Shown piece by piece: positions 7,172 to 13,819 of a DNA stretch of 14,856 nt (positions are counted from its first letter, which is position 1; each line of letters begins with the position of its first letter). The translations under genes and the position numbers were made by a program. This DNA is from Bacteroidota bacterium (GTDB lineage: Bacteria > Bacteroidota > Bacteroidia > UKL13-3). Location: NCBI GenBank assembly GCA_947460565.1, contig CANHJJ010000015.1:1-14856 (forward strand), read 5' to 3'. Below the pieces are notes generated by a model. The model saw only the letters and a list, made by a program, of their open reading frames with translations. It was not told the DNA's origin and ran no database searches.

Positions 7172-9390
7172 TTTTTTGCTAATTGGAAAAATATATTATA
7201 AAACTCTGCCTTTATTAAATCTTCATTATCATTCGTATCATAAATTTTACTTTTCACATATGCTGTTTTTCCATTTTCAATATCATAAATCGTAAAATTA
7301 ATATAACAAGCAGTAGAAGGCATTATGTATTCATATCCGAACGCTAAAAATAAGGGTGGATAGGCTATTGAATAAAATAATGAATATAAAAAATCACTGT
7401 AATCTTTTTTTAACACCACGCCAATGCAACTAATTACACCAACATATTTGGTGGAGTACTTCTTCTTTAGTTCTTGAAGTAATGTATAATCTATATTAAT
7501 TTTCTCTTTTATTAAATTATTATTTTCTTTTTCTGTTAACCAAAATTCAATTAATGAACGGTCATTAAATTTATCTACATCACCTTTGGTTAGAGATTCA
7601 GCGTTCAAATAAATAGGATTGATATTATTTTTTTGAGCACAGGTATTGATAATATTAAAAATCTCCTGTTTTTTGTTATTACTGGCTACATATCTAATAA
7701 CATTCTTTTTTCGCTCATCAATTTTCATGTTGAATAAATCCACGATAATAAAATTATCTATCCTCTTAATATCTGTTTTCACCTCATCCTTTTTTCTTTT
7801 TTCTTTTGGTTTAGCTTCAACTATTTCTTCCTCTGTTTCTTCTTCTACTTTATTGGTTAATTTAATTGATTTTGACAGGTCATTAAATGTCTCAACAAAT
7901 TCAACATTACCTAAATAATCGCCCATAGCATAGTTAGCAAAACTTCCTTTTTTAACAATTTTTTTTCTTTCTGTTTTTGAGCCTCTATATAGTTTTTTAG
8001 CTGAGCCTGTGCTATCTGTAATATAAAATGAAGCTATTATTGAATCATTATATTCATTTGAAGTTTTAAAGTAGCTTAGGTTATTTGAAACGTTTTCCTC
8101 AAATTGTTTAGTAATCTCAAGGGTATAGGCTGTTATTTCCTCATTGCTCGGAAATTTTTTATGTATCACCCAGGCTTTTTTCAAACACAGCGCATTCATT
8201 TCTTCTATACTTAATTTTGATAAAAAATACTGTATTTTTTGTGTTTCACCTTTTACCTTTTTTCTATTTCTTATTAGTTTTGAAATGTTTTTATTGTTTA
8301 CGCATGACTGTAATAAAAACAAACTTTTTATCAGACAATTATTTAAGTATAAGGAATTGCTATCCTGTTGCATCAATAGAAATGTATTATATAAGGATGC
8401 TATATAATCACGGTCAAAAATATAAACACGAGACAATTCAAATCTGCATGCTCTTCTAACACGTTCAAATTCCATTTTACTTATAATAAATTCTTTACCT
8501 GAATTATCGTTTGTGTCAATGATTTTAGCCAAACTGAGTTTTCTTTTTCCAGTGCTAGGATGGGTATATAAAGAATCATCCTCAAATTCATCAATTACTA
8601 TCTGTGATGCTGTATCGGGGAAATAACTTTTAGGCAGCTTTAAATAGTCCTCTTCAAAAAATGATTTGTTTATAACCCTATTTTCAAAGGGGTATTCAGC
8701 AAAATTTAACTGGTCTAATGCATGAATCGCTTCTACTTTTTTGTAACCTGATGATTTATACATTTCATATCCCAATAAATCTGCTTCACTTTCTTTTTCT
8801 CTGGAGTAGTGGTTTATATAAAATTCTAAATCGTCTTCATCTGATATTTTTAATTCTTTTGCATGCTTATCAATTTTATCATATTCCTTGTATCTATTAA
8901 AACTATGTTTTCTTTGATAATGGGCGATTTCATGAGTTAGGATATAGGCAAGTTGTGCTTCGTTTTCTAAATGCGCAATTAGCCCGATATTAATAAAAAT
9001 ATTACCACTATTTAAAGCAAATGCGTTCACAGCTCCTGATAGGCAAATGTATACCTTTACATTACCTCTAAGTGATTTGTCATTGCTTAAAACTTTATCC
9101 GCAACTTGATTTACATATTCGAAAATAGGCCCACTATATAAAATAAATCCACTATGTAATAACCTATATAAATGGTCGTTATTTTCAATTTGGAAATTAT
9201 CAAATAACTTTTTTTCTCGCCTAGATTTTACAATATCTAGCTCATCATATTTTATTTGGCTTATATCTTTATACCTAAAAAAATCTTCAGGAATTTCACC
9301 CAAATTAGTCAACCTTGAATGTTCTGTTTGTGCAGACACATAAACAGGTATAATTAAAAGAATCGCTAATATAAATTTATTCAATTTCAA
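7168..9390 (-). CDS. Exported M48 family (BepA-like) zinc metallopeptidase with long C-terminal extension
   Basis: 740-aa protein with a signal peptide (residues 1-20, ending VSA-Q). Residues about 85-225 form an M48 peptidase domain: NAFALNSGNIFINIGLI (122-138) as in BepA/YfgC-type periplasmic proteases, the zinc motif HEIAH (His153, Glu154, His157), and the third ligand Glu202 in SEADLLG. All catalytic residues are present. BepA relatives degrade or help assemble outer-membrane proteins in the periplasm. Residues about 230-740 match nothing I recognise; they include a charged Glu/Lys-rich stretch near 530-560 and a more structured end. BepA itself is about 490 aa and carries TPRs, so this protein is longer and different at the C terminus. 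No ATG is available: TTG at 9390 (or 9384, two codons on) is preceded by an in-frame TAA. It overlaps the upstream gene by 14 nt and the downstream one by 4 nt. Confidence 0.8.
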   Translation of the reverse strand: MKLNKFILAILLIIPVYVSAQTEHSRLTNLGEIPEDFFRYKDISQIKYDELDIVKSRREKKLFDNFQIENNDHLYRLLHSGFILYSGPIFEYVNQVADKVLSNDKSLRGNVKVYICLSGAVNAFALNSGNIFINIGLIAHLENEAQLAYILTHEIAHYQRKHSFNRYKEYDKIDKHAKELKISDEDDLEFYINHYSREKESEADLLGYEMYKSSGYKKVEAIHALDQLNFAEYPFENRVINKSFFEEDYLKLPKSYFPDTASQIVIDEFEDDSLYTHPSTGKRKLSLAKIIDTNDNSGKEFIISKMEFERVRRACRFELSRVYIFDRDYIASLYNTFLLMQQDSNSLYLNNCLIKSLFLLQSCVNNKNISKLIRNRKKVKGETQKIQYFLSKLSIEEMNALCLKKAWVIHKKFPSNEEITAYTLEITKQFEENVSNNLSYFKTSNEYNDSIIASFYITDSTGSAKKLYRGSKTERKKIVKKGSFANYAMGDYLGNVEFVETFNDLSKSIKLTNKVEEETEEEIVEAKPKEKRKKDEVKTDIKRIDNFIIVDLFNMKIDERKKNVIRYVASNNKKQEIFNIINTCAQKNNINPIYLNAESLTKGDVDKFNDRSLIEFWLTEKENNNLIKEKINIDYTLLQELKKKYSTKYVGVISCIGVVLKKDYSDFLYSLFYSIAYPPLFLAFGYEYIMPSTACYINFTIYDIENGKTAYVKSKIYDTNDNEDLIKAEFYNIFFQLAKK

Positions 9391-11059
9391 TTTTATTTAA
9401 ATAATATACAGGTTTGATTTTCTTTTTATCTTTACTTTTTTTGTCTTTTTCTGCCTGAAAGTGCCCATAGGCTATAAAATAATCATCGTACCAATAATCA
9501 ACTGTTGCAAATCCACCATCATCGTCATTATTTTTTTTCTTTTTAGATTTAGATGCCTCATTTACTCTTATATCTTCACCGTAATCAACTGCATCATCCG
9601 AATATACAGTAGCAGATTTAATTAGCTTTCCATCGCTGTATAAAATTTTGATTCCCGCATCCTCTTGTTCAGTAATTTTATACTTGTAATCCTTGTAAAA
9701 CGATAAAGGACCATTAGAAACTCGTACACCATTTTCCCATTTCATATTGCCTTTTAAATCTAGTGCAAACACTACTACACCCATGTATTTATAGCCATCA
9801 AAGACCACCACGGTGCGGGTTGTCATTCGTCCATTTGCATCAACAGATGTATAGGTTTCAGTATGATAAGTGGGATAAAAAACCTCTCCTATACAAATTA
9901 TTTCATCATCACGAATTATAAAATCATGAAAACAGATGTCGTTTTGTGTTGATGCTGATTCTGTAATTTTCTTGGTTTTTTTGCCAGATTTTACCTCCTT
10001 CACGGTACTTGAAACTATACCAAAATTTTTAAATTTTGAGAAGGGAATGGTACTTGTAAATACAGGTTTATTATCTTCATACATACTCACAACTATTCCA
10101 GAAGTTGCAGGGCTTCCACCTCTTTTAAGAGAGGTTTTATTTCCATAAACTCCAGCCATAAGCCTTTTATTTCCCAAAGAATTTATATGCCCACTAAACA
10201 CCTCTTGGTTGCCACCCATTTTAATATTTACGTTGTTTCCAATTCTGTTGTCTTTTACATCAACCGTAGTAAGCTTGGTTTCTTTTTTCGTTTTTGATTT
10301 AATCATTAAGTTACATAAATTTTGTTCTTCATTCACGTCTAAATCAATGATGGTTGATGTGGTTTTCTTATACTTATCAAAAACAATGTCTCTTTTAGAA
10401 AATAACTTTTTCTTTGTGTCGATTGTCTCAACAAAAGGCTCGTAATAAGGTGTGTAAAACAATAGAGGGATAAAACAAGCACACATTGATAAACACATAA
10501 CTTTAGTTACATCATTTGGACTTGGCCCAATTGATCCCCCCAAATACACCACACCATTTAAAACATTCATGTCTTTATAAAAAAAAGTTTTGGGAAACAT
10601 TCCTTCGTATCTAATAACATCTTGGTTAACTGGGTCTATTTTAAATAAAGTATACTTCTTTAAAAAAGGGTCTTGCATCATAAATTTGTTAACAGAAGTA
10701 TAATTTGCATAGAGTATATAGCAAAATTGTTTATCAACTGTATGGCCCAAGTAGTTATAGTTTTTAGCTACCATGCTATTTATGGTGCTTGTTTTATTTA
10801 GTAAGGTATCAAATAAATCAAAATTAATATTTACTAAGCCGCTTCCAACTTTTTGAGATGTTTTGTAGGCAACTAAAATTCCATTTTTATCAATAGGTAT
10901 TGAGGTATGATCGGAATTATCATTTATTTCAATTTCTACACGATTATCATTTATTCTATTAAAATCGTTTTGCGATTTATTTTTTTTCTGCGCAGAGACT
11001 GAGTTAACCCAAACAAGTAAGACCACTAGGCCAATAATTTTCTGAATTTGTTTTTGCAT
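9377..11059 (-). CDS. Exported protein of unknown function, first gene of the peptidase operon
   Basis: 560-aa protein that I do not recognise. Residues 1-23 are a signal peptide (IIGLVVLLVWVNSVSA-Q). The mature part is rich in beta-strand-like segments with repeated patterns of the kind KNGILVAYKT, NYLGHTVDKQFCYILYANY, LNGVVYLGGSIG, DEIICIGEVFY and GIKILYSDGKLI, compatible with a beta-propeller or similar repeat fold, though no repeat unit could be fixed by eye. One oddity is a Cys-rich hydrophobic stretch at about 187-203 (VMCLSMCACFIPLLFY), long enough to be a membrane segment or a buried helix. The C terminus has Lys/Asp-rich low-complexity stretches (SKKKKNNDDDGG near 506-517 and a KDKKSKDKKK stretch near the end). 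ATG start; no Shine-Dalgarno. It overlaps the peptidase gene by 14 nt, so the two are made together and may act together. Confidence 0.55.
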   Translation of the reverse strand: MQKQIQKIIGLVVLLVWVNSVSAQKKNKSQNDFNRINDNRVEIEINDNSDHTSIPIDKNGILVAYKTSQKVGSGLVNINFDLFDTLLNKTSTINSMVAKNYNYLGHTVDKQFCYILYANYTSVNKFMMQDPFLKKYTLFKIDPVNQDVIRYEGMFPKTFFYKDMNVLNGVVYLGGSIGPSPNDVTKVMCLSMCACFIPLLFYTPYYEPFVETIDTKKKLFSKRDIVFDKYKKTTSTIIDLDVNEEQNLCNLMIKSKTKKETKLTTVDVKDNRIGNNVNIKMGGNQEVFSGHINSLGNKRLMAGVYGNKTSLKRGGSPATSGIVVSMYEDNKPVFTSTIPFSKFKNFGIVSSTVKEVKSGKKTKKITESASTQNDICFHDFIIRDDEIICIGEVFYPTYHTETYTSVDANGRMTTRTVVVFDGYKYMGVVVFALDLKGNMKWENGVRVSNGPLSFYKDYKYKITEQEDAGIKILYSDGKLIKSATVYSDDAVDYGEDIRVNEASKSKKKKNNDDDGGFATVDYWYDDYFIAYGHFQAEKDKKSKDKKKIKPVYYLNKIEIE

Positions 11060-11094
11060 TTTTTACTAATTTTACGCCAATAATATTAAATATT
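11060..11094. promoter_or_regulatory. 35-bp divergent control region between two envelope operons
   Basis: This gap must hold, or lie within, the control signals of both operons. TAATTTTA at 11067-11074 is one mismatch from a plus-strand -7 box, but no -33 box lies at the right distance. ATAATATT-A-AATATTAT at 11080-11096 is a perfect 8-bp interrupted palindrome covering the first two bases of the yidD-like ATG; being AT-only in an AT-rich region it may be chance. No convincing minus-strand promoter was found; TGCGTTTG inside the yidD-like gene (11129-11136, minus strand) is the nearest match and lacks a -33 partner. Confidence 0.35.
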
Positions 11095-11427
11095 ATGTTA
11101 AAAATATTCATTTTTATTTTTTTTATAACAAACGCATTTGCTCAAAATAGATACTTGAACGACACGGTATTAAAAATTAAGGATTTATCAAACTTTAGGT
11201 CAAATGCAATGCCGAAAGGATTTTACCAAAAATATATTTCATCACAAGATGGATCCGTTTGTACTTTTTACCCTTCTTGCTCAGCATTTTCGAGAATGGT
11301 TATAAAAAAAAGGGGCTTTATATGGGGTATCTGTCTAACAGCTGATAGAATCTGTCGTTGTAATGGTAGACATCATGATTTTTATGATTTTAGTTTTTTA
11401 CATCAAAAACCAATTGATTTTCCATGA
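11095..11427 (+). CDS. yidD: YidD-family protein with N-terminal signal peptide
   Basis: 110-aa protein. Residues about 43-90 match the YidD (membrane protein insertion efficiency factor) core: GFYQKYISSQDGSVCTFYPS with CSAFSRMVIKKRG following, then GICLTADRICRCNG, which aligns with the family's YQRxISPxxGxxCRFxPTCS...RCHP pattern. The conserved cysteines are Cys56, Cys62 and Cys89. Ordinary YidD proteins (about 70-90 aa) sit at the cytoplasmic face of the inner membrane and assist YidC/Sec insertion. This one differs: it begins with a hydrophobic segment ending NAFA-Q, like a cleavable signal peptide, followed by a 25-residue linker, which would place the core in the periplasm; the His-Pro after the last Cys is replaced by Asn-Gly. 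ATG start; ATGA overlap with the next gene (11424-11427) implies coupled translation. The symbol names the family, not a proven function. Confidence 0.8.
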   Translation: MLKIFIFIFFITNAFAQNRYLNDTVLKIKDLSNFRSNAMPKGFYQKYISSQDGSVCTFYPSCSAFSRMVIKKRGFIWGICLTADRICRCNGRHHDFYDFSFLHQKPIDFP

Positions 11428-12254
11428 CAAACTATAAAAACTATTTTTCCATTACTGTAATTTTTTTCATTCATTTTAGTTTGTTCTCCCAGAATATATT
11501 AGACTACGATCACTCCATAAAATATGCAAATAAATTATATGGGTTAAATGAATTTTCAGACGCTTACATCGAACTTATAGAGATAAAGGAAAACTTTCAT
11601 TCATCCGATGAAAATGATGAAATTCTCCTTCTAAAGACCTGCATGGCATTAAATAAAACTGAAGAACTATTTTATAGGTTTAAGACTGATTTAGCAAGTA
11701 AAAACATATCAGATAATTTGCTTAAGTTCATCGTTACCCAATATCTTGTTTATGATTCTTTGGCCTTAGCTTATAACGTATTAACAAATTTTAACTTTAA
11801 ATTTAAAAATGAATTATTACTAAATTATGCCTTCCTTAATCATAATTATGAAATGGGTTATAAAATTATGGAGGCAAATAAAAACGATTTGAGCGATTCA
11901 CTTTTCTATAATGACCTATCCAACAAAATTCTCACTAGTACATATAAAAATAAAGAAATTGCTTTAGCGTTTTCTATATTAATTCCTGCATCTGGCAAAT
12001 ACTATTTGAAACAAAATACAGATGCTACATTAGGGTTATTGCTAACGAGTTTATATGGAGGCTTGGCTTATTCGGCTTTTTATAAATCAGGGGTTTCAAG
12101 TGTATTTGCTTGGATAAATTGTGCAGCTTTTGGAGCGCTATATGTTGGAAATATATTGGGCACAGCAAGTGCAGTTAACAGATTTAATAACAAAATAAAT
12201 ATTGAATTAAAAAATGCCATTAAAGATAAATTACAAAGTATTTTGGCTATGTAG
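11424..12254 (+). CDS. Exported helical-repeat protein with C-terminal two-helix membrane module (paralogue 1)
   Basis: 276-aa protein of no family I can name. Residues 1-23 are a signal peptide (FSITVIFFIHFSLFSQ). Residues about 28-170 are amphipathic helices with TPR-like character (SIKYANKLYGLNEFSDAYIE). Residues 181-201 hold the motif LAFSILIPASGKYYLKQNTDA, which recalls the PGxGQ-x-Y loop of TM2/DUF5683-type membrane modules, followed by two probable membrane helices (about 201-220 and 226-247) and a basic, Asn-rich helix (VNRFNNKINIELK). The same architecture occurs in the next gene, so the two arose by duplication. ATG overlaps the yidD-like stop (ATGA), and the gene overlaps the next by 41 nt. 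The protein is probably anchored in the inner membrane with the repeats in the periplasm; a role with the YidD-like protein is inferred from coupling. Confidence 0.6.
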   Translation: MTNYKNYFSITVIFFIHFSLFSQNILDYDHSIKYANKLYGLNEFSDAYIELIEIKENFHSSDENDEILLLKTCMALNKTEELFYRFKTDLASKNISDNLLKFIVTQYLVYDSLALAYNVLTNFNFKFKNELLLNYAFLNHNYEMGYKIMEANKNDLSDSLFYNDLSNKILTSTYKNKEIALAFSILIPASGKYYLKQNTDATLGLLLTSLYGGLAYSAFYKSGVSSVFAWINCAAFGALYVGNILGTASAVNRFNNKINIELKNAIKDKLQSILAM

Positions 12255-13092
12255 TTGTATGTATTTTTCCCTTACAAGTAAGGTTTCAATATGTCAAACA
12301 CTGAATCAAACCTTACAAAAAGCTGATTCTTGTCTAAGGGAAAATAATTTTTTAGCTGCCCATAAGCTCTATTATAGGATATACATTTTGTACCCGGGTA
12401 CTTTCAACGAACCTCTGCTTAGTGAAAATTTAGCGAAATGTTCTGAATTATTAGGTCAAAATGATAATGCGTACTCGTATTATAAGCAATTAAGAAATAG
12501 ACTTGCCAATGATTCTCTATATGCGTTTTATGTTTTAAAAGAATATCAAAATGGATTAATATCAAAGGAATACAAAGAGTTATATGATGGTTTAAATGAC
12601 ATTGATACATCTATTTTTAATAATGATGATTTAATGCATCTAAAATTTTATTGCGGATTGATTTGCATCCAATTAAATGAGAACTATCAGGCGATTAGTT
12701 ATTTCAAACATGTATTGCCGCATTTATCTAATAAAGATAGTTCTATAATGATTCATTTGATAAATGACTATAAAAAAAATGGACATATCAATAATAATAG
12801 AATCCGGAATTTGAGCCTTTTAATTCCAGGATTAGGCCAATTGGCGCTTAAGGATTATAAAAACGCTTCAAATTCATTTTTATTAAATACGCTTTTAGTA
12901 GGCGGCTTGGCAATAACTTCGATTAATTATTCACTACTTGAATCTTTGTTGTTTTGGGCTGCCCCTATCACTCATTACTATTTTGGAGGAGCAAATTCAT
13001 CAAAAACATTAGCTATTAACAAACAAATCTTGTCAAACAACATGTATTATAATGAGTTTATTAGAATATTTACCTCAGCAGGTTTTAAATAA
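12214..13092 (+). CDS. Exported helical-repeat protein with C-terminal two-helix membrane module (paralogue 2)
   Basis: 292-aa protein, paralogous to the product of the preceding gene. Residues 1-28 form a signal peptide-like segment (VFWLCSCMYFSLTSKVSIC); the cysteine at 27 lacks a proper lipobox. Residues about 30-170 are helical repeats of TPR type (TLQKADSCLRENNFLAAHKL, then AYSYYKQLRN and ENYQAISYFKHVL as later repeats). Residues 200-218 read LSLLIPGLGQLALKDYKNA, a clearer form of the PGxGQ motif, followed by two probable membrane helices (220-237 and 241-257) and a short polar tail. Shared pattern with paralogue 1: S-x-LIP-x2-G-x3-LK-x4-A, then LL-x2-L-x2-GGLA. ATG at 12214 lies 41 nt inside the previous gene, giving a full signal sequence; a shorter start is not excluded (ATG at 12259 would remove the basic N terminus). 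It is the last gene of the operon. Confidence 0.6.
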   Translation: MPLKINYKVFWLCSCMYFSLTSKVSICQTLNQTLQKADSCLRENNFLAAHKLYYRIYILYPGTFNEPLLSENLAKCSELLGQNDNAYSYYKQLRNRLANDSLYAFYVLKEYQNGLISKEYKELYDGLNDIDTSIFNNDDLMHLKFYCGLICIQLNENYQAISYFKHVLPHLSNKDSSIMIHLINDYKKNGHINNNRIRNLSLLIPGLGQLALKDYKNASNSFLLNTLLVGGLAITSINYSLLESLLFWAAPITHYYFGGANSSKTLAINKQILSNNMYYNEFIRIFTSAGFK

Positions 13093-13241
13093 AAATAATG
13101 GACTAAGGTCAGGATGTTTTTAGCAAGTCTTTCAATAATTGATAATGATAATCATGCTCCGAAAATTATTGATGAACTTATTATTTATTAAAATCTGTAT
13201 GCTGCTAACTGGAATTATTCTGAGGCTTATTTCAACAAAAA
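13093..13241. other. Intergenic stretch between the accessory block and the rimP promoter
   Basis: No gene is supported here. TCAATAATT (13132-13140) and AATTATTGA (13164-13172) are a perfect 9-bp inverted repeat around a 23-nt loop, with a smaller ATGAT-A-ATCAT palindrome inside. It could weakly terminate the preceding operon, but it is AT-only at the stem and no T tract follows. Confidence 0.3.
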
Positions 13242-13272
13242 CTTGCCTATTAAGAACTTAATAATATATTTG
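13242..13272 (+). promoter_or_regulatory. Bacteroidota-type promoter of rimP-nusA
   Basis: CTTG at 13242-13245 (-33) and TATATTTG at 13265-13272 (-7, a full match to TAnnTTTG) are 19 bp apart. Transcription would begin near 13278, giving a leader of about 52 nt before rimP that contains the hairpin at 13294-13320. Confidence 0.7.
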
Positions 13273-13293
13273 TAGCGAAGATATAACAAATGA

Positions 13294-13320
13294 AAAGAGG
13301 GGACAGCAAGTCCCCTCTTT
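13294..13320 (+). terminator. Perfect hairpin in the rimP leader, attenuator-like
   Basis: AAAGAGGGGAC (13294-13304) and GTCCCCTCTTT (13310-13320) form an 11-bp perfect stem with a 5-nt loop (AGCAA). CTTTT follows and the rimP ATG lies 9 nt beyond the stem. The GC-rich core with U-rich flank has the form of an intrinsic terminator placed between promoter and first gene, so a regulatory (attenuation or translation-control) role is likely. Such stems ahead of rimP occur, as far as I recall, in other Bacteroidota. Confidence 0.7.
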
Positions 13321-13329
13321 CTTTTACTA

Positions 13330-13791
13330 ATGGATATTGTAAAACAAATAAAAGCCTGGGGATTAGAGCATTTGCCTTCCGAACTATTTATAGTGGAGGT
13401 AGATTGGAAGCCTGCTGGGCAAAAAGTTATCGTATATTTGGATGGGGATGAGGGGGTTAATATTGAAGCCTGCCGCACATTAAACAGATATTTGTCAGAA
13501 AAATTGGATGAGGTAGAGTTTACTGAAACCGCTTACACGTTAGAGGTTTCATCACCAGGGGCGGATAGGCCTTTGCTCATGCATCGTCAATACCATAAGC
13601 ACATGCGTAGGGTATTGGAAGTGAAATTGAACGATGGAACTTTGGTTGAAGGTAAATTGGATGAAATTGATGAAGAAAAAATCAGTCTTCAATTACCCGA
13701 TAAAAAGAAAAGATACAGTCCTTCATCAACATACATAGAAGTTGCTTTTGCTGATATAGCAAGCACTTTGGTTCAAATAAGTTTTAAATAA
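13330..13791 (+). CDS. rimP: Ribosome maturation factor RimP
   Basis: 153-aa cytoplasmic factor needed for maturation of the 30S subunit; the usual length is about 150-160 aa. The N-terminal alpha/beta domain is recognisable from LFIVEVDWKPAGQKVIVYLD, the DGDEGVNIEACRTLNRYLSE segment (family form: D...GV(S/T)xxDCxxxSR), and the highly conserved YTLEVSSPGADRPL near 72-85. The second domain, a small SH3-like barrel, follows (VLEVKLNDGTLVEGKLDEID, residues about 97-150). ATG start nine nucleotides beyond the leader hairpin; no Shine-Dalgarno. It is followed after 28 bp by nusA, the standard rimP-nusA(-infB) operon order, so the genes share the promoter at 13242-13272. Confidence 0.95.
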   Translation: MDIVKQIKAWGLEHLPSELFIVEVDWKPAGQKVIVYLDGDEGVNIEACRTLNRYLSEKLDEVEFTETAYTLEVSSPGADRPLLMHRQYHKHMRRVLEVKLNDGTLVEGKLDEIDEEKISLQLPDKKKRYSPSSTYIEVAFADIASTLVQISFK

Positions 13792-13819
13792 TATAGAATA
13801 ACAAAACAATAAATATAAA

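Noticed and set aside
9936..10445. Two plus-strand frames opposite the 560-aa exported protein gene
   Set aside because: Hydrophobic composition arises from the complement of Lys/Asp/Asn-rich codons; no motif and no promoter.
13114..13191. A 25-codon open frame between the accessory operon and rimP
   Set aside because: Very short, no promoter or start signal, no family resemblance, and its sequence is dominated by the AT-rich inverted repeat.
13290..13451. A 53-codon ATG frame beginning in the rimP leader, spanning the hairpin and overlapping rimP out of frame
   Set aside because: Most of it is a shadow of rimP and the product has no recognisable features. Translation across the hairpin could in principle affect it, but nothing beyond the ATG supports this.
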